A stretch of 8,547 nt of DNA. It comes from Candidatus Methanocomedens sp. Lineage in GTDB: Archaea; Halobacteriota; Methanosarcinia; Methanosarcinales; Methanocomedenaceae. A program made the position numbers and the translations under genes. A model generated the notes under the pieces. That model made no database searches, was not told where the DNA came from, and saw nothing but the letters and a program-made list of their open reading frames with translations. Below, one piece after another: positions 1-6,688 of the stretch; within the stretch, counting starts at the first letter, position 1, and every line of letters starts with the position of its first letter. The stretch covers positions 1 to 8,547 of the forward strand of contig PYCK01000056.1 of the NCBI GenBank assembly GCA_009649835.1. Direction: 5' to 3'.

Positions 1-12
1 CTATATTAAACA

Positions 13-45
13 TATTATATTTAACATGGATAAAAATGATTGAAA
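13..45 (+). promoter_or_regulatory. Putative TATA-type promoter of the pilus/secretion cassette
   Basis: The only upstream sequence in the window is very AT-rich. It contains TTATATTT at 15-22, which fits an archaeal TATA box. Transcription would start about 25 bases downstream, near 43-47, leaving a leader of roughly 35 bases before the ATG at 80. No comparable signal is seen between the three cassette genes. The AT-richness makes a chance match easy, so confidence is low to moderate. Confidence 0.4.
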
Positions 46-79
46 ATATCTGAAATTATTTCGGCGGGATGAGTGTAAA

Positions 80-2116
80 ATGAATAACACAGAAAAGGGT
101 GAAAATGAACAAAATTCAGATGAGAAATTGAAGCCCCTTAAAGATACACGGATTATTAGTGATGTAGCAGACGAAACATCTGGTGAAGAATCACCTGCTT
201 TTGAAGAAGTAGCAGATGAAACGTCTGGTGAAGAAAAAACTGACGATGAAGAAGAAGTTGATGAGGAGTCCAAAATAAAGGACCTAACAGAAAAAACAGG
301 TGACGAAGAGAAATTATTAACAGACCTGATTATGCCCGGTGGCAATAAACTGGACATTGAGACGCTGAGAACCCGCCTTGGCGACAGCCGTGTCATTGAA
401 CACAGGAGGGTAATGCTGCCCGAATCTGTCGAATCTGTCTGGGAGAAGACCCTGATGGAGATCACCCACGTAGAGAAAGAAGAGGTTGTCAAACCTGAGG
501 TTGAAGAAGAAATTATTGAAAAACCAAATTTGATCCAGCGTGTTGTCAATCATTTCCAGCCAGAAAGGATAGTGCTGGAGGAATATGATCCTGAAAAACA
601 CGGTGCACTGGTCGAACTTACATTAGATGATGATTATTCTCTTGAGGAAGTCGAATTATATCCTGTAAATGAACCTTATTCTTATATCAGAATTTCATAT
701 AATCCGGGTACTCATACTTACCTTTATGAAGTACTTGAACCTGAAATGAGCCCGGGAGAAAAAGAACTGTTCTCTGAAATAAAAACAAGGCTCATGGAAA
801 CACTTGATGCTAACCTTAAAGAGCTTGAAGAGAGCGGTGCAAAGAAATACCTCAAGGAAAAAGTATATGATATTCTATGGGATTACCAGATAAAAATAGA
901 CACGGTGTCCTTTACAAAGATTTTATACCATATCTACAGCGAATTCATGGGATATGGAAAGATCGATCCCATAATGCATGATCCATACCTTGAGGATGTT
1001 TCCTGTGATGGGCCCTATACACCATTGTACGTGTACCACAGGAAGTACGAATCAGTAGAAACAAACACTTCTTTTGATGATGAGAACGAACTTGATGCCT
1101 TTGTTGTTCGTATCGCACAGATTTGCGGAAGGCACATCTCCATAGCAGATCCTCTACTCGATGCTACAATGCCAGACGGTTCAAGGATACAACTGACCCT
1201 TGGAAGAGAAGTAACAACCAGGGGGAGTTCCTTTACCATAAGGAAATTCAAGGAAAGCCCGCTGACCCCACCTGATCTCATCGACTACCATACCTACTCA
1301 ACTTCAACAATGGCATACCTTTGGCTGGCTGCTGAAAATAACAAGAACATCATTTTTGCCGGAGGTACTGCATCAGGGAAAACCTCTTCCATGAATGCAG
1401 TAGCTTTGTTTATCGCACCTGAGACTAAGATCGTATCCATCGAAGATACCAGGGAGTTGAACCTTCCCCATCCCAACTGGATTGCAGGTGTAACAAGAGA
1501 GACTTTTACCGGAGGTGAAACCGGGGCCATCGATATGTATGACCTGTTAAGGGCAGCCTTAAGGCAGCGGCCTGAATACATGCTTGTAGGTGAAGTAAGA
1601 GGTGCCGAAGCCTATGTCCTGTTCCAGGCTATGAGTACCGGTCATACTACTTTCTCAACCATGCATGCGGATTCCGTACAGTCTGTAGTACACCGGCTTG
1701 AAAATCCCCCCATCAATGTTCCCAGGATAATGCTACAGGCCCTTGACCTGATAATTATACAGGTCCAGGTAAGGATTGGTGAACAAAGAGTGCGAAGGGC
1801 CAAATCCATAACTGAGATTGTGGGTGTCGATCCCAGGACAGGTGAATTATTAACAAATGAGGTGTTCACATGGTCGGCCTCAAAGGACGAATTTTCTTAT
1901 TCAGGTAGGTCCTATGTAGTGGAATCTGTGATGCATAGCCGTGGGTGGGATGATGATCGCATCAAGGAAGAATTAAAGAAAAGGCAGGAAATCCTGGAAT
2001 GGGCGCGGATGAAGAACGTGAAGCATTACGAGGATGTTGCCAAGATAGTCGTAACTTACTATCGTGAACCTGACACCCTGATGGAAATCGTGAGGAAGGA
2101 ATTATATGGTAGTTAG
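80..2116 (+). CDS. Type II/IV secretion system (type IV pilus-like) ATPase, GspE/TadA/ArlI superfamily
   Basis: A 678-residue cytoplasmic hexameric motor ATPase that would power assembly of a pilus-like filament or a secretion pseudopilus. Visible motifs in order are the Walker A loop GGTASGKTS (428-436), the Asp-box region VSIEDTRE (452-459), RQRPE (495-499), Walker B MLVGEVRGAE with Glu505 (501-510) and the His box GHTTFSTMHADS (521-532). The region from about 230 to 420 matches the N-terminal domain of archaeal TadA/ArlI ATPases. Residues 1-150 form an acidic, low-complexity extension with a 15-residue tandem repeat beginning VADETSGEE (29-43 and 44-58), so the protein is longer than a typical family member of about 500-550 residues. 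The ATG at 80 has only a weak upstream GGCGGG. Its end overlaps the next gene by 11 bases. All catalytic motifs look intact. The substrate is unknown because no pilin gene is in view. Confidence 0.95.
   Translation: MNNTEKGENEQNSDEKLKPLKDTRIISDVADETSGEESPAFEEVADETSGEEKTDDEEEVDEESKIKDLTEKTGDEEKLLTDLIMPGGNKLDIETLRTRLGDSRVIEHRRVMLPESVESVWEKTLMEITHVEKEEVVKPEVEEEIIEKPNLIQRVVNHFQPERIVLEEYDPEKHGALVELTLDDDYSLEEVELYPVNEPYSYIRISYNPGTHTYLYEVLEPEMSPGEKELFSEIKTRLMETLDANLKELEESGAKKYLKEKVYDILWDYQIKIDTVSFTKILYHIYSEFMGYGKIDPIMHDPYLEDVSCDGPYTPLYVYHRKYESVETNTSFDDENELDAFVVRIAQICGRHISIADPLLDATMPDGSRIQLTLGREVTTRGSSFTIRKFKESPLTPPDLIDYHTYSTSTMAYLWLAAENNKNIIFAGGTASGKTSSMNAVALFIAPETKIVSIEDTRELNLPHPNWIAGVTRETFTGGETGAIDMYDLLRAALRQRPEYMLVGEVRGAEAYVLFQAMSTGHTTFSTMHADSVQSVVHRLENPPINVPRIMLQALDLIIIQVQVRIGEQRVRRAKSITEIVGVDPRTGELLTNEVFTWSASKDEFSYSGRSYVVESVMHSRGWDDDRIKEELKKRQEILEWARMKNVKHYEDVAKIVVTYYREPDTLMEIVRKELYGS
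164..253 (+). repeat. Two-copy 45-base in-frame tandem repeat in the ATPase gene
   Basis: The units start at 164 and 209 and encode VADETSGEESPAFEE and VADETSGEEKTDDEE. The first 27 bases of each copy differ at only two positions, both synonymous third-codon changes (GAC/GAT and ACA/ACG). The second half of each unit has diverged but stays acidic. A weaker third echo, EKTGDEE, occurs at residues 71-77. It lies in the disordered acidic extension, outside the catalytic core. Confidence 0.85.
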
Positions 2117-3032
2117 GTATCTTACCTCATATTCATACCGTTTATTTGGTAGCTACTTCAGTAAGAGACGTGCCAAGTATTTTGACCTCAGGCAGGAATT
2201 GCTGAAGACCAGATTCAATATCAGTTTTGATATGTATCTTTCCCTGGCGGTTTTATGTTCACTGTTAATGGTGGCGGTGGGATTGTTATTTGCAATTTTA
2301 GTTGTATCCACCTTCGGCGCACCGGATATTATTTTTACCCGTTCATTTATCACTGATATTTTTAAAGGTTTCCATGAATATAGAAACCTGACATTAAAGA
2401 TTATTTCCGTTGTCGTTATCATGGGTATTTTCGGTGTAGGTACATTTATTACATTCCTGAACTATCCAAAGCTGATTAACAGCAACAGGAAACGGAGTAT
2501 TGACACGATGCTTCCTTATGCTGTACATTACATGTCTGCAATGTCAGGCGCTGGTGTCATTCCTGTGGACATATTTTCAAGTCTTGCCAAGAACAAGATT
2601 TACGGGGAAGCTGCAGTAGAGGCTTCATATGTGGTAAGGGATATCAAAGTATTGGGCAATGATCTTGTCCAGGCCATGAAGAATGTGGCATCTACTACAC
2701 CATCATATCGGATGCAGGAATTCTTACAGGGCGCAATAACCATCGTATCTTCCGGTGGTGACCTGGAATCATTTTTAAAGCTTAAGGCAGAACAGTTCGT
2801 TATAGAAAGCAAGCGGGAACAAAAGGAGTTCCTTGATACACTCGGATTAATAGCTGAGACCTATGTGACCGCATTTGTGGCAGGACCCTTGTTCCTGATC
2901 GTTATGATGTCGGTCATGACCATTATGGGCGGTATGAACCTGATGCTCATGTACCTGTTGATATACCTGGTAATACCTGTAGGAAGCCTCTTGTTTGTGA
3001 TCCTTGTCAATAGCATGACCCCGGAGGTGTGA
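2106..3032 (+). CDS. Type II secretion/type IV pilus platform protein, GspF/TadC family (first copy)
   Basis: A 308-residue polytopic membrane protein expected to form the inner-membrane platform that the neighbouring ATPase acts on. Hydrophobic segments lie at about 44-68, 98-119, 249-273 and 278-302. Between the second and third is the soluble GspF-type domain (about 130-245), recognisable from the leucine- and alanine-rich helices with MLPYAVHYMSAMSGAGV (135-151), the SSGGDLESFLKLKAEQF stretch (215-231) and a charged segment leading into the next helix. This is the arrangement seen in archaeal TadC/ArlJ-like proteins. The ATG at 2106 lies inside the end of the ATPase gene, 5 bases after a GAGGAAGGA ribosome binding site, which implies translational coupling. 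The next gene starts 4 bases after the stop. It could equally be called PilC-like. Confidence 0.9.
   Translation: MVVRYLTSYSYRLFGSYFSKRRAKYFDLRQELLKTRFNISFDMYLSLAVLCSLLMVAVGLLFAILVVSTFGAPDIIFTRSFITDIFKGFHEYRNLTLKIISVVVIMGIFGVGTFITFLNYPKLINSNRKRSIDTMLPYAVHYMSAMSGAGVIPVDIFSSLAKNKIYGEAAVEASYVVRDIKVLGNDLVQAMKNVASTTPSYRMQEFLQGAITIVSSGGDLESFLKLKAEQFVIESKREQKEFLDTLGLIAETYVTAFVAGPLFLIVMMSVMTIMGGMNLMLMYLLIYLVIPVGSLLFVILVNSMTPEV
3023..3029 (+). promoter_or_regulatory. Ribosome binding site GGAGGTG that decides a TTG start
   Basis: This is a near-perfect anti-16S match, seven bases before the TTG at 3037 and overlapping the last codons of the previous gene. No ATG or GTG in the right frame is as well placed, so the TTG is the likely true start of the second platform protein. 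Confidence 0.8.
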
Positions 3033-3036
3033 TATT

Positions 3037-4059
3037 TTGGAGAACAGAGACACCATTGATAAAAAAGAGGAACAACTTCCGGAGGATACTATTACAATTG
3101 ACGAAAATGAAGAAGTGTTTACAGAAGATGACCTCATAATTGAAAAGGATAAAGTACTTCTCCAGATGGAAGCTGCAAAAAAATGGATCGAAATCCGCCG
3201 TTTCATAAAATCACCCCAACAGCAAATTAGAAAAGAACCAGCTTACGCAATATTGATCAGTATACCTATTGCCCTGATCTTCCTGGTACTCGCAGGTCTG
3301 AAGACAGGATTTACACCTGCATTTGATAACGTATTGCTTTTCACGATTTTCATAGCCATAGTCCCTCCCGGATTTCTTCATCATTTAAGAAGACGTAGAG
3401 TCAAAAGGATTGAACAGTATTTCCCAAATTTCCTAAGGGACGTTGCCGAGATGAACCGCTCAGGTATGACACTGACAAAATCTGTTGGCACGGTGTCTAA
3501 AGGTGAGTATGGAGATCTCACTATTGAGATTGCCAAGATCAATGCTATGCTTTCATGGGGTATATCATTCGAAGATGCCCTTGACAAATTTGCAGACCGG
3601 GTTGCTACGCCGCTTATATACCGTTCAGTCTCTTTGATCAACCAGGCCAGCCGGGCCGGCGGTAACGTACCGGATGTGCTGGAAGTAGCTGCCAAGGATG
3701 CCTATGTCCTTAAAATGATGGAAAAGGATCGTGCAAGTGAAATGATCATCTATGTGGTAATCAGTTACATGTCATTCGGGGTATTCCTGTTTGTAATTGG
3801 TATTCTTTCGTATTCCTTTATCCCGGTAATGTCAGAAGCCAGTATATCAGCAAACGCAGTCGGCGGCGGAGCAGAACAATTTATGGGTGTTTTCGATCCT
3901 GATATGTTCAGGCGCCTGTTCTTCCATGCATCATTGATAATGGGTTTTTCTTCCGGACTTGTGGCCGGACAGATGGGGGAAGGCGAGGTCATGGCCGGGT
4001 TGAAACATTCTGTAATTCTTTCAATGGTTGCCTGGATCACTTTTGCATTCTTCATCTAA
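3037..4059 (+). CDS. Type II secretion/type IV pilus platform protein, GspF/TadC family (second copy)
   Basis: A 340-residue membrane protein, the second GspF/TadC-type platform subunit of the cassette. It starts with TTG, supported by the GGAGGTG site upstream. Residues 1-45 are strongly acidic (ENEEVFTEDD at 23-32), echoing the acidic tail of the ATPase. Hydrophobic helices lie at about 68-88, 97-117, 237-261, 294-311 and 322-340. The soluble GspF domain covers about 122-235 and includes EQYFPNFLRDVAEMNRSGMTL (from 126) and the conserved SRAGGNVPDVLEVAAKDA stretch (205-222), which parallels the SSGGDLESFLKLKAE region of the first copy. Archaeal pilus loci often encode two such proteins beside one ATPase, for example the Epd locus of Methanococcus. 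They probably form a heteromeric platform, which is inference. Two stop codons in a row (TAA at 4057, TGA at 4060) end the gene. Confidence 0.9.
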   Translation: MENRDTIDKKEEQLPEDTITIDENEEVFTEDDLIIEKDKVLLQMEAAKKWIEIRRFIKSPQQQIRKEPAYAILISIPIALIFLVLAGLKTGFTPAFDNVLLFTIFIAIVPPGFLHHLRRRRVKRIEQYFPNFLRDVAEMNRSGMTLTKSVGTVSKGEYGDLTIEIAKINAMLSWGISFEDALDKFADRVATPLIYRSVSLINQASRAGGNVPDVLEVAAKDAYVLKMMEKDRASEMIIYVVISYMSFGVFLFVIGILSYSFIPVMSEASISANAVGGGAEQFMGVFDPDMFRRLFFHASLIMGFSSGLVAGQMGEGEVMAGLKHSVILSMVAWITFAFFI

Positions 4060-4060
4060 T

Positions 4061-4078
4061 GATAGACATTTATCTATC
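4061..4078 (+). promoter_or_regulatory. Inverted repeat overlapping a possible TATA box ahead of srp54
   Basis: GATAGA (4061-4066) and TCTATC (4073-4078) are perfect 6-base arms around the spacer CATTTA. ATTTATCT (4068-4075) inside it could serve as a TATA box, with a start near 4098 and a short leader before the ATG at 4121. The repeat could be an operator or a weak transcript end for the upstream cassette. No long T-run follows, which argues mildly against a terminator. Confidence 0.35.
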
Positions 4079-4120
4079 TTGGGAACACTCTTTGAAGGCA
4101 TTCACTATTGAGAGATAATC

Positions 4121-5449
4121 ATGGTACTGGATAAACTCGGAAGCTCATTGCAGGATACCCTTAAAAAATTAGCCGGAGCGGGCAGGATCGATGAAAAGGT
4201 GGTCAACGCTGCCGTTAAAGAGATACAGCGTGCCCTGCTCCAGGCTGATGTAAATGTCAAACTGGTAATGGAATTATCCCAGCGGATCAAGGAACGTTCC
4301 CTGAAAGAGGATGTCCCTGCCGGATTGAGCGGTAAGGAACATGTGATCAATATCGTATATCATGAACTCATTAACATAATGGGTCAGGGGACCGATGTTA
4401 AACTTGCCGGACAAAAGATCATGATGGTGGGCCTGCAGGGAAGCGGTAAGACCACTACCACGGCAAAACTTGCCAGGTTCTTCCAGCGAAAGGGCTTAAA
4501 ACCGGCAGTGATCTGTGCTGATACATTCCGGCCCGGGGCTTATGAACAGTTGAGTACTCTTTGCAGCCGTCTGAATGTTACGTTCTATGGCGAGAAAGAC
4601 AATAAGGATGCTGTGGAGATAGTACGTAACGGACTGGAATCTGTTGACCGCTACGATGTGTTAATAATCGATACTGCCGGGCGTCATGCTCTTGAAAGTG
4701 ACCTGATCAAGGAAATGGAAGATATCTTTGCCATGGCCAAACCTGACCAGAAACTATTGGTTATCGATGCTGCTATTGGCCAGCAGGCCAGCGAACAGGC
4801 AAAGGTGTTCAACCAGTCTATCGGCATCACTGGTGTGGTTATTACTAAACTGGACGGTACGGCCAAAGGCGGCGGCGCGCTGTCTGCTGTATCAGAGACC
4901 GGATCTTCGATCGCTTTTATCGGCATAGGTGAGAGACCAGAGGATTTTGAGAAATTTGAGGCTGACAGGTTCATATCCAGGCTGCTTGGAATGGGGGATA
5001 TCAAGACCCTTATCGAGCGGGCCCAGGAAGTCATCGATGAGGATGAGTTCGATATAGATAGTATGATGCGGGGCAAATTCACGCTCAAGGATATGTATAA
5101 ACAACTTGGGGCAATGAATAAGATGGGTCCGATAAAGCAGATCATGCAGATGCTTCCTAACATGCCCATGCTTCCAAAGGGAACTGACCTTTCTGATGAA
5201 CAGTTCCAGACGACCCAGGGTACCCTTGAAAAGTTCAAGATCATTATGGATAGTATGACAGAGAAGGAACTGGAAGAGCCAAAGATAATAGGCAGCAGCC
5301 GTATCAAGAGGGTTGCTATTGGTTCCGGGACATCCCAGGAGGATGTCAGGCTTCTTATTAAGCAGCACAAGATGATGCAGCAGGCATTCAAGGGACTGCG
5401 GGGCGGCAAGTTCAATATCCAGAAAATGATGAAAAAGATGGGTGGATAA
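4121..5449 (+). CDS. srp54: Signal recognition particle 54 kDa protein (SRP54/Ffh GTPase)
   Basis: A complete 442-residue SRP GTPase. With 7S RNA and SRP19 it binds signal sequences as they leave the ribosome and docks with FtsY at the membrane. The N domain (1-95) carries ALLQADVNVKL (38-48). The G domain shows P-loop GLQGSGKTT (104-112), DTFRPGA (134-140), DTAGRH (184-189), TKLDGTAKGGGALS (242-255) and GIGERPEDFEKF (268-279). RLLGMGD (287-293) leads into the methionine-rich M domain (about 300-442), with many Met residues from MYKQLGAMNKMG onward and SRIKRVAIGSG (393-403), the RNA-binding helix-turn-helix region. Length and domain order match archaeal SRP54. The 61-base gap from the pilus cassette and the possible TATA box suggest separate transcription. 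The ATG at 4121 has only a weak ribosome binding site, but no better start fits the N domain. Confidence 0.98.
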   Translation: MVLDKLGSSLQDTLKKLAGAGRIDEKVVNAAVKEIQRALLQADVNVKLVMELSQRIKERSLKEDVPAGLSGKEHVINIVYHELINIMGQGTDVKLAGQKIMMVGLQGSGKTTTTAKLARFFQRKGLKPAVICADTFRPGAYEQLSTLCSRLNVTFYGEKDNKDAVEIVRNGLESVDRYDVLIIDTAGRHALESDLIKEMEDIFAMAKPDQKLLVIDAAIGQQASEQAKVFNQSIGITGVVITKLDGTAKGGGALSAVSETGSSIAFIGIGERPEDFEKFEADRFISRLLGMGDIKTLIERAQEVIDEDEFDIDSMMRGKFTLKDMYKQLGAMNKMGPIKQIMQMLPNMPMLPKGTDLSDEQFQTTQGTLEKFKIIMDSMTEKELEEPKIIGSSRIKRVAIGSGTSQEDVRLLIKQHKMMQQAFKGLRGGKFNIQKMMKKMGG

Positions 5450-5474
5450 AACTTTATCCGTATTGCTTTTTTTT
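5444..5474 (+). terminator. Hairpin plus T-run terminator at the end of srp54
   Basis: GGATAAA (5444-5450) and TTTATCC (5453-5459) are perfect 7-base arms, which would fold as a six-pair stem with a four-base loop. A run of eight T follows at 5467-5474. The TAA stop codon (5447-5449) lies within the left arm. Archaeal termination depends mainly on the T-run, so the end would fall near 5470-5480. Confidence 0.65.
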
Positions 5475-5506
5475 CCAGTATGTCCGAATACCCTTACTTC
5501 TGATTG

Positions 5507-5528
5507 GCAAACATGGGTCGCCATGTAC
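5507..5528 (+). repeat. GCAAACAT octamer next to a CATGG/CCATG inverted repeat
   Basis: GCAAACAT at 5507-5514 is identical to the right half of the two composite elements downstream at 5583 and 6662. It runs directly into a small inverted repeat, CATGG-GTCG-CCATG (5512-5525). It lies between the srp54 terminator and the promoter of the next gene. It could be an auxiliary binding site. The left half AAGTACTA is not present here, with only a partial TACT match. Confidence 0.4.
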
Positions 5529-5566
5529 AGCCAGAGATGCTTACAATCTACATACTATTACCTCAA

Positions 5567-5620
5567 ACAACTTTGTGATGCAAAGTACTATATACTGCAA
5601 ACATCTTTATAATAACATAT
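5567..5620 (+). promoter_or_regulatory. Promoter/operator region of the membrane protein-regulator unit
   Basis: Several signals are stacked here. There is a perfect inverted repeat, ACTTTG-TGATG-CAAAGT (about 5570-5586). A composite element, AAGTACTA (5583-5590), a six-base spacer and GCAAACAT (5597-5604), recurs at 6662-6684. Two TATA-like boxes are present, CTATATAC (5588-5595) and TTTATAAT (5606-5613). Use of the first would give a leader of about 17 bases containing the GAGGTGAT ribosome binding site. Use of the second would start transcription almost at the ATG. The first is preferred because the ribosome binding site would then be transcribed. Confidence 0.55.
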
Positions 5621-5633
5621 CGAGGTGATTGCA

Positions 5634-6242
5634 ATGACACAAAATATCAATCTGAAGGAAATAGAAAAAAAGGCATATCGCGATTCCCAGCAGGATGGCT
5701 TGATGGAAGTCATGATGGGGCTGATCCTTATGACATTCGGGGGGTTCTTCTATTCCCCTGTCTTTTCGTTCTATATATTGCTAATAGTATTTGCCGGAAG
5801 GATTGTGGAGTTTATCCGTAGGCGGTACACCCATCCCAGAATCGGGTTTGTCAAATTCCATGAGGAAAATCCAAAGGACGCCCTGACAGGCGTCTTTCTC
5901 TTCGAGGTCGCAGTTATCGTGATCATGTTCACTCTTATCTCTATCTTTGGTGAAGTGACAGATTATTCCCAGTGGGTGGACTGGTCGCCATTGTTCTTCG
6001 GGATGATCCTGGTCGGACCCTTTGCTCATGCGCAATCCAGATCCGGGAACGTCCGTTATACCGGATATGCGATACTGTCGGTGGTTCTGGGTCTATTCTT
6101 TTCCCTGGCAGAATTTGCTTCCGGGCGTACCGGGTTGATTCTATATCTGGTGCTTATGGGGGGGTTTCTTTTCATTAGCGGGCTTTTCATCTTCGCCAGG
6201 TTCCTGCGCAGGTATCCGCTTGCCACTACAGGGGGCGCTTGA
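5634..6242 (+). CDS. Conserved membrane protein of unnamed family, six predicted helices
   Basis: A 202-residue integral membrane protein of unknown function. The chosen start is the ATG at 5634, five bases after GAGGTGAT (5622-5629). A GTG at 5625 in the same frame is part of that ribosome binding site and is unlikely to be used. The N-terminus (LKEIEKKAYRDSQQDGLMEV, from residue 7) is followed by hydrophobic segments at about 22-40, 41-59, 86-106, 117-134, 142-162 and 166-188. A basic cytosolic loop, RRRYTHPRIGFVKF (62-75), lies between helices 2 and 3. This pattern (a KxY..QDGL start, paired helices, then a PRIGxVKF loop) resembles small bacterial and archaeal membrane proteins often encoded next to winged-helix regulators. 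That resemblance is from memory and carries no assigned function. Its stop overlaps the start of the regulator, so the two are almost certainly co-translated. Confidence 0.85.
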   Translation: MTQNINLKEIEKKAYRDSQQDGLMEVMMGLILMTFGGFFYSPVFSFYILLIVFAGRIVEFIRRRYTHPRIGFVKFHEENPKDALTGVFLFEVAVIVIMFTLISIFGEVTDYSQWVDWSPLFFGMILVGPFAHAQSRSGNVRYTGYAILSVVLGLFFSLAEFASGRTGLILYLVLMGGFLFISGLFIFARFLRRYPLATTGGA

Positions 6243-6562
6243 TGCCAGTAAGTGATTCCGGTAGCAGCGAAGAGCTCCAGCAAATCGCGGGAATCGACCG
6301 CTTGATCCACGAACCTGCAAGGCTCATGATCATGGCATACCTCTACGTTGTCGAGAGCGCAGACTTCCTCTTCCTGATGCGCCAGACCGGGCTTACTCCC
6401 GGCAATCTCTCCTCACATACGAGCAAGCTTGAGGCTGCGGGGTATATTGAGATCGTGAAGGAGTTTGTGGATAAAAAGCCGCATACGATGCTCCGGCTGA
6501 CTGATGCGGGGAGGGGGGCTTTTCAGGAGTATCGGGAGCGTATGATGGAGGTTCTTCGTTGA
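6242..6562 (+). CDS. Small winged-helix transcriptional regulator (HTH_34-like, MarR/ArsR-type fold)
   Basis: A 106-residue predicted DNA-binding protein made almost entirely of one winged helix-turn-helix. IDRLIHEPARLMIMAYLY (18-35) is the first helix region. DFLFLMRQTGLTPGNLSSHTSKLEAAGY (41-68) forms the helix-turn-helix, with recognition helix around TPGNLSSHTSKL. IEIVKEFVDKKPHTMLRLT (69-87) is the beta wing, and the C-terminal helix (88-106) probably dimerises. This matches HTH_34-type regulators. The ATG at 6242 shares one base with the preceding stop (TGATG). A TTG three bases earlier is also possible and would add one residue. GGGGGCG just upstream is a poor ribosome binding site, which fits translational coupling. 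No ligand-binding domain is present, so any signal may come through the membrane partner (inference). Candidate target sites are the repeated elements at 5583 and 6662. Confidence 0.85.
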   Translation: MPVSDSGSSEELQQIAGIDRLIHEPARLMIMAYLYVVESADFLFLMRQTGLTPGNLSSHTSKLEAAGYIEIVKEFVDKKPHTMLRLTDAGRGAFQEYRERMMEVLR

Positions 6563-6565
6563 TCT

Positions 6566-6585
6566 GGCTGCTTGAAGCAGCAGCC
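6566..6585 (+). terminator. Perfect GC-rich hairpin just after the regulator gene
   Basis: GGCTGCT (6566-6572) and AGCAGCC (6579-6585) are perfect 7-base arms with loop TGAAGC, starting four bases after the stop codon. Only weak T-richness follows (CTTCGTCATATTT). It may end or stabilise the two-gene transcript, but without a T-run an archaeal terminator call is uncertain. Confidence 0.4.
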
Positions 6586-6633
6586 ACCCTTCGTCATATT
6601 TGCAATTCTGTCGTGAAGTTCTGCAATATATTA

Positions 6634-6684
6634 TCTGATAATTCGATATATCAGAAGATTTAAGTACTAATACTTTGCAAACAT
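6634..6684 (+). promoter_or_regulatory. Putative promoter/operator ahead of the peptidase, sharing the composite element
   Basis: An inverted repeat TCTGATA (6634-6640) / TATCAGA (6649-6655) is followed by the composite element AAGTACTA (6662-6669), a seven-base spacer and GCAAACAT (6677-6684). Both octamers match the copy at 5583-5604 exactly and the spacer is one base longer. AAGTA-CTAA-TACTT inside it is itself a perfect inverted repeat, as is TTTGCAAA. ATATATTA (about 6626-6633) or ATTTAAGT (6658-6665) could be the TATA box. A start near 6655-6690 would give a long leader before the ATG at 6968. Confidence 0.45.
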
Positions 6685-6688
6685 TATT

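Noticed and set aside
1..549. Minus-strand open frame of 182 codons at the window start
   Set aside because: It is antisense to the acidic ATPase N-terminus. Its Ser/Phe-rich composition is simply the reverse of Glu/Asp codons.
4684..5415. Long 243-codon open frame on the minus strand
   Set aside because: It lies entirely opposite srp54, whose protein motifs are unmistakable. The antisense translation is Ser- and Ile-rich low-complexity with no recognisable domain, as expected of a mirror frame.
5625..5633. GTG start for the membrane protein gene
   Set aside because: This GTG lies inside the GAGGTGAT ribosome binding site that serves the ATG at 5634.
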